Shown: positions 9,613 to 18,920 of the stretch, piece by piece
How positions within the stretch are numbered: the first letter of the stretch is position 1
Layout of the letters: every line of letters begins with the position of its first letter
NCBI GenBank assembly: GCA_013286235.1
Contig: JABDGE010000007.1
Span: 1-64,000 of the forward strand
Direction: 5' to 3'
Length of the DNA stretch: 64,000 nucleotides
From: Bacteroidota bacterium
Lineage (GTDB): Bacteria; Bacteroidota; Bacteroidia; Sphingobacteriales; Sphingobacteriaceae
Position numbers and translations under genes: made by a program
The notes under the pieces: model-generated
Told to the model about the DNA's origin: nothing
Database searches by the model: none
Seen by the model: only the letters and a program-made list of their open reading frames with translations

Positions 9613-10515
9613 TCAGCTGTTAACTTGTAAATAGTTTAATTTTTTTGCGGCAATCCTTCGTACCGTAAAGGGGCGCAAAAATATCGCGTCTAAGGTAAGC
9701 AATATTGGTGCTCCTAAAAATAGGGCCACGAACAGGTAGTACTTAAACGCCGTAATCCAGGGCGCCTGGTTTTTGCGGCTTGAAATAATTTTCGCCCATG
9801 CCCTGAAGATCGGTTTTGCCCTTGCTTCGATAAACATCAGCGGGTACTTTATCTCGACGGCTTTTTGGGCCAGCAGCTCGTCCTGTAAACCTTCCCATCG
9901 GTTAGCCACAAGACGGGAGGCAATTATTTTGCCGAATTTCGCAGTTCCGGCTATGTCCTTTTCATCAACACCCGGCTTTGGAAATATGTTTAAATATCTT
10001 TCTTTTTTTCCTGTCAGCATCCAATAGAAAATAGTAATAAAGCTAACCGGGTTTGGGTGCCTGTCGAACAGGGCGATATTCCCAATATGCAGAGCGCCTA
10101 TCTCTTTCAACATTTTACGTACCCTTACCCAGGCGTTCAACCACATGTTACGGGCCTCGCTGATGGTGACCACCGGGGTGTCCTTCACCAGGCTTTGAAA
10201 CGCCGGGTTGTGGAGGAGTGAATTACAGGGAATGCTTGGAGACAAAAACCAGGGCTGATAGCCAAGTATTACCAGGTCATATTCGGTTTGCTTAAATTCG
10301 GGCTCTTCGATGGGCCGCGGAACACCCAGCACGCAATCGGGCATCACAGAAAAAAAGCTGCTGCCTGTCCAGGGAAATTTAAAATTTTCAACCGGCTTTA
10401 TTTGCAGGGTTTCTACCGTAGCGCCGGCTTCAGCAAGCGGGGCGGTAAATGCGGCCATGATGTTGGCCATCTGCCCGGATTGTGTATAATAAATCGCCAG
10501 GATTTTTTTGCTCAT
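9613..10515 (-). CDS. Dialkylresorcinol condensing enzyme DarA-like (flavodoxin-like N-terminus)
   Basis: MSKKILAIYYTQSGQMANIMAAFTAPL..; sequence pattern recalled from DarA-type proteins next to DarB-like KASIII. ORF opens at 10602; start adjusted to 10515. Confidence 0.8.
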   Translation of the reverse strand: MSKKILAIYYTQSGQMANIMAAFTAPLAEAGATVETLQIKPVENFKFPWTGSSFFSVMPDCVLGVPRPIEEPEFKQTEYDLVILGYQPWFLSPSIPCNSLLHNPAFQSLVKDTPVVTISEARNMWLNAWVRVRKMLKEIGALHIGNIALFDRHPNPVSFITIFYWMLTGKKERYLNIFPKPGVDEKDIAGTAKFGKIIASRLVANRWEGLQDELLAQKAVEIKYPLMFIEARAKPIFRAWAKIISSRKNQAPWITAFKYYLFVALFLGAPILLTLDAIFLRPFTVRRIAAKKLNYLQVNS

Positions 10516-10553
10516 CGCCCTTTTTAAGTTTAAGTTGGTTTCCTTTATAGTAA

Positions 10554-11063
10554 TTATTGCACCTGCAGATCGTCCACATGCAGCACTTTTGATTGCCGGC
10601 AATAATCCAGTATGGCATGCTGCACGACAGGCGAAAGAACTTTAAATTTATTTTTTATGATTGTTTTATCCTTTTCGATATCACCGTGGTATTTTACAAT
10701 TTTGGGCGCGTGTTCTTCAATGGTCAGCCTTAAAAAATGAAATTCCACATTATCGTTATCAACCAGCAGGGCCGTTTCGATGAGTTTCCTGCCGGAGATG
10801 AACAGGTCGAGCTTTTTCTTGGGCCTTGCAGCAAGGTCGGCTTTTTTCATCAACAAGGCCCCTTCATAGCCTATTTTATTTCTGATATCCGATGCCTTTA
10901 CCAAATCCAGTTCTTTGTCGACTGACTGCATCTTGCCTGTATCCATTATGTCGTAAAAGGCTGCCTTCTCAAATTTTTGCTGGGCAACACAGCTATAGGG
11001 AAAGTAAAAAAATAACAGAATAAAAAATATCTTCAACTTATAAGGGGTTTTCGTTTCAAACAT
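10554..11063 (-). CDS. Hypothetical secreted protein of the cluster
   Basis: Signal peptide-like N-terminus (KIFFILLFFYFPYSCVAQQ); tight upstream position to DarA-like gene. Confidence 0.7.
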   Translation of the reverse strand: MFETKTPYKLKIFFILLFFYFPYSCVAQQKFEKAAFYDIMDTGKMQSVDKELDLVKASDIRNKIGYEGALLMKKADLAARPKKKLDLFISGRKLIETALLVDNDNVEFHFLRLTIEEHAPKIVKYHGDIEKDKTIIKNKFKVLSPVVQHAILDYCRQSKVLHVDDLQVQ

Positions 11064-11299
11064 AATTAAATATATGTGCTATGCCAATACCGATTCGACA
11101 TACATAGTACAACCGCACAATAACATATTATGCGCTAATTTGTTATACAAAGACCGGGAATTATAAAATTTTAATTTACTTTGAAACCTGAACATTCGGG
11201 GGCTTAATGGTAAACCCGGCGGAATGGCGGCGAATTTAACCACGGAGAAACGGCGGCCGGCACAGAGAACGCGGAGGAAAATATGTTTTTTGTATGGAG

Positions 11300-11527
11300 A
11301 TTTTAAAGGCAATTCCCCGCGGTTGGTGAACAGGAAAATTGGGGGCTTAACTTTAACAACTGATTTTATCAGAGAAACGGTGATTGGTTTGTTGAAAAAG
11401 GGTAGCCCCCCCTACGGGGCAATAAGAATAGGATGGATTAGGTGTTACAAACGTTATGCCCCTACGGGGCAGGGGATAAACGAAGCCGGGACAATATTTT
11501 AAAGGCAATTCCCCACAATTGGTGAGG
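11300..11527. repeat. Direct repeat ATTTTAAAGGCAATTCCCC..TTGGTGA (about 11300 and 11498) flanking GCCCCTACGGGGC palindromic units
   Basis: Two near-identical ~29-bp copies about 198 bp apart; CCCCCCTACGGGGCA and TGCCCCTACGGGGCA lie between. Confidence 0.7.
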
Positions 11528-11542
11528 CTTAATGCAGATTAA

Positions 11543-12359
11543 ATGGATAAAAATTTACAGTTCAGTGGTTTATGGGGGGTTATTTTAGGCGGATCGGGGG
11601 GGCTTTGGGCTGGCGTCGGTTGAAAAGCTGGCCTCGCACGGGATGAATATTGCTGTATTGTACCGCGAAAACGCTTCGGCTGATAAAGCGGTGAAAAAGC
11701 AGTTTAACGCCATCGCTGAAAGAAATTCAACCCGGATATTGAATTATAATATAAACGTGCTGGATGCTGAAAAAAGGCGCGCGTTTATAGCGGATTTTTC
11801 CGGAGAAGCAAAGCATGGCGTGAAGTTGCTGCTGCACAGCGTTTCGCGTGGGAACCTGAAACCATTGGTAGTTAAAGACGTTACGGGGGCCGATATATCC
11901 TATCGTGAACTTTCGGCCGAGGACATTGCCTATACCTCCTATGCCATGTCGAACAGCTTGCTTGACTGGACGAGGGCGCTGGTGGACGCTGATCTGTTTC
12001 ATGCTGATGGGCGCATTATAGGACTTACCAGCGAAGGCGCGCACCGGCATTGGGAAAGCTACGCGGCGGTTTCTATCGCTAAATCCTCGCTGGAGAGCCT
12101 GGCCAAATACATGGCCGTTGAATTCGCCGCATACGGGTTAAAGACCAATATTATACAGGCCGGGATAACCGAAACGGCTTCATTAAAAAAAATTCCGGGG
12201 AATGAACTATTGGTGAAAGAAAACATCAAAAGAAATCCTTTTGGAAGAATGACAAAACCAGACGACGTTGCAAACGTTATATACCTGCTTTGCACGGACG
12301 AGGCGTTCTGGATAAACGGCGCCATCATCCATGCCGACGGCGGCGAACACTGCCGGTAA
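11543..12359 (+). pseudogene. SDR family oxidoreductase (3-oxoacyl-ACP reductase-like), frameshifted at G7 tract 11596-11602
   Basis: ATG at 11543 gives MDKNLQFSGLWGVILGGSGG, then the frame must change to FGLASVEKLASHGMNIAVLYRE. Six G instead of seven restores the GGSGGFG dinucleotide-binding motif. Called ORF 11643..12359 lacks this N-terminus. Confidence 0.8.
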
Positions 12360-12650
12360 TGCAGTGGGCAGTGGGCAGTGGCAGTTGGCAGTGGGCAGTG
12401 GCAGTTGGCAGTGGGCAGAATCAAGAGCCAAGAGCCAGGAAGGAGTGGCAGTAGTAGTGGCAGGAAGTTTATGGACATCCGGAAATACGATTACCATAGC
12501 TAAGTAATGAACAGGTGAGCCAGAATAAAGAGCCAAGAACCAGGAAGGAGTGGCAGTGGCAGTGGCAGTAGCAGTGGCAGGAAGTTTATGGACCGTATCC
12601 GGAAATACAATTACATAGCTAACTAATCAACCGGTGAGTCAAGAACGAAG
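12360..12650. repeat. GCAGTGGGCAGTGGCAGTTGG tract plus diverged tandem duplication of ~115 bp
   Basis: Unit CAAGAGCCAGGAAGGAGTGGCAG..GGCAGGAAGTTTATGGAC..CCGGAAATAC..TTAC(C)ATAGCTAA occurs twice in tandem. Confidence 0.85.
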
Positions 12651-12818
12651 AAAAATACGGATGAGATGGACAAATTGTCGAAAAGAGACGAAATTGGACC
12701 GTTTGGGTCTTTGTTTAGCTGCCAAGTGGGCGAAATCTACGTGCTTATCTTGCCTCTTTCCCGCACGTGCAGGATTGGTTCTTGGTTCCTGGCTCTTGCA
12801 TCTTGACGCTTAATTCGC

Positions 12819-13274
12819 ATGAATAATCATATACTCAGCCATTTACCCTATAAGTCGTCGTTCCGGTTTGTGGATAATATTATCTCGCTGAACGAGGATG
12901 AAGTTATCGGCGAATACACGCTAAAACCCGATTCTTTTTTTTACGAGGACCATTTTGCGGGGAACCCAGTTACGCCGGGTGTTATACTGACTGAAATAAT
13001 GGCGCAGATAGGCCTGGTGGTATTTGGCATCTTCCTGGTGCTGAAAGAATCGGATCTGAAATTTTTAGAGAACGACTCCCTTTTTCCTCTGCTTACGTCG
13101 ACCGACATATCGTTTCACAAAATGGTGCTGCCCGATCAAAAGGTTACAGTGATCTCCAAAAAGCAATACTTCCGTTTTGGAAAGCTCAAATGCTATATCG
13201 AGATGCTGGATGAGTCGAAAGACATCGTAGCAAAAGGGATGGTTTCGGGCATCATAAAGGAGATCAAGAGATGA
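12819..13274 (+). CDS. 3-hydroxyacyl-ACP dehydratase (FabZ-like hotdog)
   Basis: LPYKSSFRFVDNI..EDHFAGNPVTPGVILTEIMAQIG motif. Confidence 0.9.
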   Translation: MNNHILSHLPYKSSFRFVDNIISLNEDEVIGEYTLKPDSFFYEDHFAGNPVTPGVILTEIMAQIGLVVFGIFLVLKESDLKFLENDSLFPLLTSTDISFHKMVLPDQKVTVISKKQYFRFGKLKCYIEMLDESKDIVAKGMVSGIIKEIKR

Positions 13275-14542
13275 GCCGGCGGGTGGTAGTAACGGGGATG
13301 GGTGTGGTTGCACCAAACGGGATCGGTATCCCCGCCTTTTTGAACGCGCTGCAGACCGGGATTTCAGGAATTAAATTCGTGCCGCACTACCGTGACCTGA
13401 ACTTCGGCTGCCAGGTTGCCGGCCTGCCCGACTTTAAATGGGACAAACTGGCCAACTACATCTCGGAAGTTACGCTTCATGGGCTTAAGGCGACGAACAT
13501 AGCCTACGGGCTTGTTGCAGCGCTGGATGCCTGGGCCGATTCGGGCATGCCCTATGATACGGATGAAACCCGTTGGGAAACCGGCTGTGTTTTTGGTAAC
13601 AGCACTTCGGACACGGAAGCGATGAAGAACGTGATAACCCGGGTAGACAATAAGGAAGTAAGAAAATTAGGATCGAGGGTGGTTGAGCAGGCCATGAACA
13701 GCGGCGTTACTTCGTATATTTCGGGGAGGCTGGGTTTGGGGAATAGGGTGATCACCAATTCAGCTGCCTGCGCAACCGGTACCCAGGCTATTTTAATGGC
13801 TTATGAATATATTAAAGACGGTTATGCTAAGCGGATACTGACCGGGAGCGCCGAACATGTGGATACTTATGTGTACGGTGCATTCGACTCGATGCGGGTA
13901 TTATCGCGGAAATTTAACGATGAACCTGAAAAAGCTTCGCGGCCAATGAGCCTGACAGCGGGTGGTTTTGTCCCTGGTTCGGGGGCAGCGGCGCTGGTGC
14001 TGGAAGACCTGGATTTTGCCCTGGCCAGGAACGCGAGGATATATGCAGAAGTTTTGGGCGGATCGACGAATGACGGCGGACAACGCGGCGGCGGCACCAT
14101 GACCGCGGCAAATCCTGTAGGTGTTACGCGCTGTATTCAACAGGCGCTGGAAACTTCGGGTGTTGACGGCGCCAAGGTGGACCTTATCAGCGGGCATTTG
14201 ACGGCTACGTTTGCAGATAAACAGGAAATACAGAACTGGAGCGACGCGCTTAACCGCCGGGGCAACGGGTTCCCGATGGTTAACTCGCTGAAATCCATGA
14301 TCGGGCATTGCCTTAGTGCGGCGGGTTCGATTGAAACTGTGGCATCAATATTGCAAATCGTGCATGGCTTTGTTCATGCTAACATCAACCTGGACGATCC
14401 GAACCCTGAAATAACAGAAATAGCCGGCATCGATAACGTTCCGGTCCAAATGACAAAAAAAGACGTTAATATTGTAGCCAAAGCGAATTTTGGCTTCGGG
14501 GATGTAAATTCCTGTTTAATAATTTCAAAATATAATGACTAA
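13271..14542 (+). CDS. Beta-ketoacyl-ACP synthase (KAS I/II type)
   Basis: Active Cys in NSAACATGTQAI, His in SGHLTAT and KSMIGHCLSAAG. Confidence 0.92.
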   Translation: MSRRVVVTGMGVVAPNGIGIPAFLNALQTGISGIKFVPHYRDLNFGCQVAGLPDFKWDKLANYISEVTLHGLKATNIAYGLVAALDAWADSGMPYDTDETRWETGCVFGNSTSDTEAMKNVITRVDNKEVRKLGSRVVEQAMNSGVTSYISGRLGLGNRVITNSAACATGTQAILMAYEYIKDGYAKRILTGSAEHVDTYVYGAFDSMRVLSRKFNDEPEKASRPMSLTAGGFVPGSGAAALVLEDLDFALARNARIYAEVLGGSTNDGGQRGGGTMTAANPVGVTRCIQQALETSGVDGAKVDLISGHLTATFADKQEIQNWSDALNRRGNGFPMVNSLKSMIGHCLSAAGSIETVASILQIVHGFVHANINLDDPNPEITEIAGIDNVPVQMTKKDVNIVAKANFGFGDVNSCLIISKYND

Positions 14543-14800
14543 ATGACGAGGCAAGAAATTTTATCTGAACTTAAAAAGGTTATAGCCCCCTACACAGCCA
14601 ATAAAGAACTCCTGGCCGGCATTAACGAAGATACCGACCTTATAAAAGACCTGAAGATCAACTCGGCGAACCTGGTTGACATCATTATTGATGCGGAAGC
14701 CAAATACAACATCGAGATCGATTACGATTCGGCGGACAAAATGATCAATGTGGGTACCTGTATTGATGTGATCGGCGAAAAAATCAACACGCGGGGATGA
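14543..14800 (+). CDS. Acyl carrier protein
   Basis: DLKINSANLVDIIIDAEAKYNIEID attachment-site motif. Confidence 0.88.
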   Translation: MTRQEILSELKKVIAPYTANKELLAGINEDTDLIKDLKINSANLVDIIIDAEAKYNIEIDYDSADKMINVGTCIDVIGEKINTRG

Positions 14801-15471
14801 CCAGCGCCGGGAACGATATTGTTTCGCTCGAAGCCGTTAACGTTACCCGCAGCAAAAGCCCGGAATTTTATGCCAAGATACTCCGCCCGGCGGAAGAAAT
14901 GCTCTTTACTACGCTCGATCCGGCCGTGCTGCCTTTTGTGGAGCATGTGTGGCTGCTATGGTCGGTAAAAGAGTCGGCTTATAAATACCTTCGGCGGCTG
15001 GATCCCACTACCTTATTTATACCTGTAAAGTTTGAAGTTCAATCAGTTGGTTTTCCGCCTGGTTTTGCGCGGACTCCTATCGGCATGGAAGAATTAACCG
15101 GTTGCGGGTTTGCATCGCTGGCTCCCATCAGCGGCTCCATTGTTTTTGAAGGTATTACCCTTTTTTACCGCACGCTTTTTTACAACGAGTTAATCGTTTC
15201 CGTGGTGAATCATTCACAAAACTTTGATGGTATCCATTGGGGCTTGAAATGGACGCCGGATAAGACTTATGCCCACCAGTCCGCTTTGGTGCGGGAGTTT
15301 GCAGTTGGCAGCTTGCAGTTGGCTTTGGGCTTAAGCGACCTGGTTATTGGTAAAAATGAGGGTGGGGCTCCGATAGTACTTTGCGAGGGCAAGGAGTTAG
15401 ATGTGCCGATTTCCCTTTCGCATCATGGGGAGTGGGTGGGGTATGCTTATTGTCTGAACTATGATTTTTAG
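14797..15471 (+). CDS. 4'-phosphopantetheinyl transferase superfamily protein
   Basis: GNDIVSLEAV and WSVKESAYK motifs. Confidence 0.88.
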   Translation: MTSAGNDIVSLEAVNVTRSKSPEFYAKILRPAEEMLFTTLDPAVLPFVEHVWLLWSVKESAYKYLRRLDPTTLFIPVKFEVQSVGFPPGFARTPIGMEELTGCGFASLAPISGSIVFEGITLFYRTLFYNELIVSVVNHSQNFDGIHWGLKWTPDKTYAHQSALVREFAVGSLQLALGLSDLVIGKNEGGAPIVLCEGKELDVPISLSHHGEWVGYAYCLNYDF

Positions 15472-15713
15472 GATTTTAGGATGGCCAGGATGATTCGCCG
15501 CAGACCGAACCGGGAGCCACCGTTTATTTAGATGACATGTAGTAAAAGGAACATGGTCTTTCCCCGCGAGACTTACGAAGTTTCTAAAACTTCGTAAGTC
15601 TTCCTCACATGAACACTTCTGTCGCTTTTCGCTTTGGTCCTTGAGCTTTGCACTTCCTCCGACAACCATGAATCCTACTGCTACTGCCACTGCTTCCGCC
15701 ACTCCTCCCCTCG

Positions 15714-18700
15714 TCAGACCTCCGGCCCATCCCCCACCTCGGGTTTGTAGTTCTTCTGCATCTCTGCCAGTTTTTCTTTGCCATAGGCAATGCGGGTGAT
15801 GACATAAAACAGCACCGGCACGATAAATATGGCCAGGGATGTTGCTGCGAGCATACCGCCCATAACTGTAAGGCCGATGGTTTTCCTTGCCTGGGCACCC
15901 GCGCCAGTAGCAACCACCAGCGGCATTACGCCGAAAATAAACGCAAGGGAGGTCATCAATATGGGTCGTAAACGTATCCGCACTGCATCTAATACCGCTT
16001 TTTCGAGTTCCATACCCCTGTCCACCCGTTCTTTGGCAAACTCTACGATCAGGATCGCATTCTTGGCTGCTAAACCGATGAGCGTTATCAGGCCGATCTG
16101 GGCGTAGATGTTATTGGCTATAGTGGTGTTGAAGCTAAGGAACAGGATGGCGCCGAAGGCTCCCAGGGGCACGGCCAGCAGCACCGAAAACGGCACCGAC
16201 CAGCTTTCGTACAATGCAGCGAGGAAAAGGAACACAAATCCAATGGACAGCATGAAGATGTAAACAGACTTGGATCCGGACAAAATTTCTTCGCGGCTAA
16301 GGCCCGAAAACTCGTAGCCGAAGCCCTGCGGTAATGTACCATCGGCTACTTCCTTTAAGGCGGTTAAAGCGTCGCCGCTGCTATAACCCGGTTTGGTACC
16401 GCCGTCGATTTCCGCAGACCTGAACAGGTTGTAATGGGAAATGAGCGGCGCATTTTCTATAAGCTTGTACGAGGTAAGCACACTAAGCGGAACCATCATC
16501 CCTGCCTGGTTACGCACATAATACTGGCCGATATCCTGGATCTGTGTACGGTAATTGGTATCAGCTTGCGCCAGCACGTGGAAGGTACGGCCGTAAAGGG
16601 TCAGATCGTTTACATAGGTACTGCCCATGTAGGTTTGCAAGGCCGCATTGATGTCGCTGACAGCAATGCCCAGCTTTTCCGCTTTTTCCCTGTCTACCGT
16701 TAGCTGGTAGGCGGGGGTGCTTGCGGTAAAAAAGGAGAATGCCCTCGATATTTCGGGACGTTTATTGATGGTGTCTAAAAATGTCCGCAGCGTTTTTTGA
16801 AATGCGTTCAGATCGCCGCCGGCTTGCTTCTGTTCGAGGATAAAGGAGAAACCGCCGGTGCTGCCCAAACCAGGTATAGCGGGCGGTTGGATTGCTACCA
16901 CACTGGCTTCTTTAAACCGGGCCAGCCTTTTTTGAATATTGGCTATGATAGCCCCTATCTGCAGGTCGGGGGTGGTGCGCTCGTCCCATTGTTTTAGCTG
17001 GACAAAGATGGTGGCACTGTTGGACTTACTGGCAAAGCTTACCGCGTTTAAACCACCTAATGCCGCATAATGTAAAATGCCGGGGATACTGTCAAGCTGG
17101 CTCATCATCTGGTGCAGTACAGCCACCGTTCTTTGTGTTGAGGACGCTTCGGGTAAATCGTAGGTCACATAGATACGCCCGTCATCCTCCAGCGGGATAA
17201 AACCGGTCGGCTTGTTTTTAAATAGAAAAGCAGTACCTACAATTACGCATACCAGTATCACAATAATGAGCGGAAATCCTTTTATGCTCCTGTCAACTCC
17301 TTTTGTGTATCTTGATGTAAAGCGCCCGAACCACTCGTTAAATCTAAAAAAGAACCAATTAAGGCCCCTTGATTTTGCATCAATTTTATGGCGTCTTAAA
17401 ATAAGGGTGCAAAGCGCAGGGGTTAGCGACAAGGCCACAAAAGCCGATATAAGTACAGAGATGGCAATGGTGATGGCAAACTGCTGGTACAGGCGTCCAA
17501 CAATTCCCGGGATAAATCCCACCGGCACGAAAACGGCAGCCAGGATAAGTGCGATGGCAATTACAGGCGCCGAAATATCGGCCATGGCATGAATGGTCGC
17601 TTCTTTGGGAGACATTCCGCTCTCATCCATATAATGCTGCACGGCTTCCACCACCACAATGGCGTCGTCAACCACGATACCGATGGCCAGCACAAAGCCG
17701 AATAGCGTAAGTGTGTTGATGGTAAAGTGAAGCGGAATAAAAAATATAAATGTGCCGATTATAGAGACGGGTATCGCCAGCACCGGGATCAAGGTCGTGC
17801 GCCAGCTTTGCAGGAACAGGAATACAACCACAATAACCAGCACCAGGGCGATGAGCAGGGTTTTAACCACCTCGCTTACGGAAACTTTTACTACGGTGAT
17901 TGACTCAAACGGAACTACATAGTCGACATCTGCCGGAAACGATTTTTTCAGGTCGTCCATGGTGGCGTAAACGTTTTCGGCGGTTTCAAGGGCATTGCTG
18001 TTAGGCGCCTGGTAAACAAGCAGGTACGAGGCCCTTTTGCCATCTACAAAAGAGTTTCCGGAGTAGTTGAATTTTCCGAGCTCAACCCGTGCCACATCTT
18101 TCAGGTGAACAACCGCACCATTGTTTGGGGTGGTTTTAACGATCACATTGGCAAACTCCTGCGGTGTGGACAGACGCCCTTGTACCAGCACCGAATATTC
18201 AAATGCCTGGGCTTTTTCCTGGGGAGGTACGCCGACCACGCCGGCTGCTACCTGGGCATTTTGTTGGTTCAGTGCATTCACAACGTCGGCAGCAGTCATC
18301 CCAAAGGCAGCGAGCTTATCTGGTTTTAGCCAGATACGCATACTGAAGTCGTCGGCACGGGTAAACACGTCGCCTACCCCTTTTGTGCGTGTAATGGCAT
18401 CCTTTACAAAAATATTGGTGTAGTTATCCATGAAGGTGACATCGTGCGTCCCCTTTGGAGAAAACATTGCCACCAGCATCAATATACTTGGGTTACGCTT
18501 GCGTACGATAATACCCAAACGCTGCACGTCCTGGGGAAGAGCGGGGGTGGCTATCCCGACACGGTTTTGCACATCCAGGGCAGCGATATTGATGTCGGTT
18601 CCCACCTCGAAGTTGGCGGTCATGGTCATCTGGCCGTTGCTGGTGCTGTTACTTTGCAGGTAGGTCATCCCGGGTGTACCGTTAACCTGTACCTCTATCG

Positions 18701-18893
18701 GCGTTGCCACGGTTTGCTCGACCGTTACGGCGTCGGCGCCGACGTATGAGCCGGTTATTTGTACCGTCGGCGGCGTGATTTCGGGATATTGGCCAATTGG
18801 CAGGTTGGTGATAGAGAGAATCCCAACCACCACAATTACGACGGAGATGACTATTGCCGTAACCGGTCTTCGTATAAAGGTATCTGCGATCAT
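15714..18893 (-). CDS. RND efflux transporter permease (HAE1/AcrB type)
   Basis: 1059 aa; FIRRPVTAIVISVVIVVVG, GIVVDDAIVVVEAV, GLAAKNAILIVEFA. Confidence 0.96.
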   Translation of the reverse strand: MIADTFIRRPVTAIVISVVIVVVGILSITNLPIGQYPEITPPTVQITGSYVGADAVTVEQTVATPIEVQVNGTPGMTYLQSNSTSNGQMTMTANFEVGTDINIAALDVQNRVGIATPALPQDVQRLGIIVRKRNPSILMLVAMFSPKGTHDVTFMDNYTNIFVKDAITRTKGVGDVFTRADDFSMRIWLKPDKLAAFGMTAADVVNALNQQNAQVAAGVVGVPPQEKAQAFEYSVLVQGRLSTPQEFANVIVKTTPNNGAVVHLKDVARVELGKFNYSGNSFVDGKRASYLLVYQAPNSNALETAENVYATMDDLKKSFPADVDYVVPFESITVVKVSVSEVVKTLLIALVLVIVVVFLFLQSWRTTLIPVLAIPVSIIGTFIFFIPLHFTINTLTLFGFVLAIGIVVDDAIVVVEAVQHYMDESGMSPKEATIHAMADISAPVIAIALILAAVFVPVGFIPGIVGRLYQQFAITIAISVLISAFVALSLTPALCTLILRRHKIDAKSRGLNWFFFRFNEWFGRFTSRYTKGVDRSIKGFPLIIVILVCVIVGTAFLFKNKPTGFIPLEDDGRIYVTYDLPEASSTQRTVAVLHQMMSQLDSIPGILHYAALGGLNAVSFASKSNSATIFVQLKQWDERTTPDLQIGAIIANIQKRLARFKEASVVAIQPPAIPGLGSTGGFSFILEQKQAGGDLNAFQKTLRTFLDTINKRPEISRAFSFFTASTPAYQLTVDREKAEKLGIAVSDINAALQTYMGSTYVNDLTLYGRTFHVLAQADTNYRTQIQDIGQYYVRNQAGMMVPLSVLTSYKLIENAPLISHYNLFRSAEIDGGTKPGYSSGDALTALKEVADGTLPQGFGYEFSGLSREEILSGSKSVYIFMLSIGFVFLFLAALYESWSVPFSVLLAVPLGAFGAILFLSFNTTIANNIYAQIGLITLIGLAAKNAILIVEFAKERVDRGMELEKAVLDAVRIRLRPILMTSLAFIFGVMPLVVATGAGAQARKTIGLTVMGGMLAATSLAIFIVPVLFYVITRIAYGKEKLAEMQKNYKPEVGDGPEV

Positions 18894-18920
18894 ACTGTTG
18901 TCTGTTCTGAAAATTCGCTT

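Noticed and set aside
11079-11502. ORFs 11079..11312 (-) and 11224..11502 (+)
   Set aside because: Lie over repeat-rich intergenic DNA with atypical composition; no recognisable family.
12059-12536. Antisense ORFs 12059..12478 and 12207..12536 (HCPLPTATAHCPL..)
   Set aside because: Mostly translations of the reverse complement of the GGCAGTGGGCAGT repeats and the SDR gene.
15829-18749. Many antisense ORFs (e.g. 16434..16703, 17212..17592, 18444..18749)
   Set aside because: Shadow ORFs opposite the well-supported RND permease; low-complexity or atypical composition.
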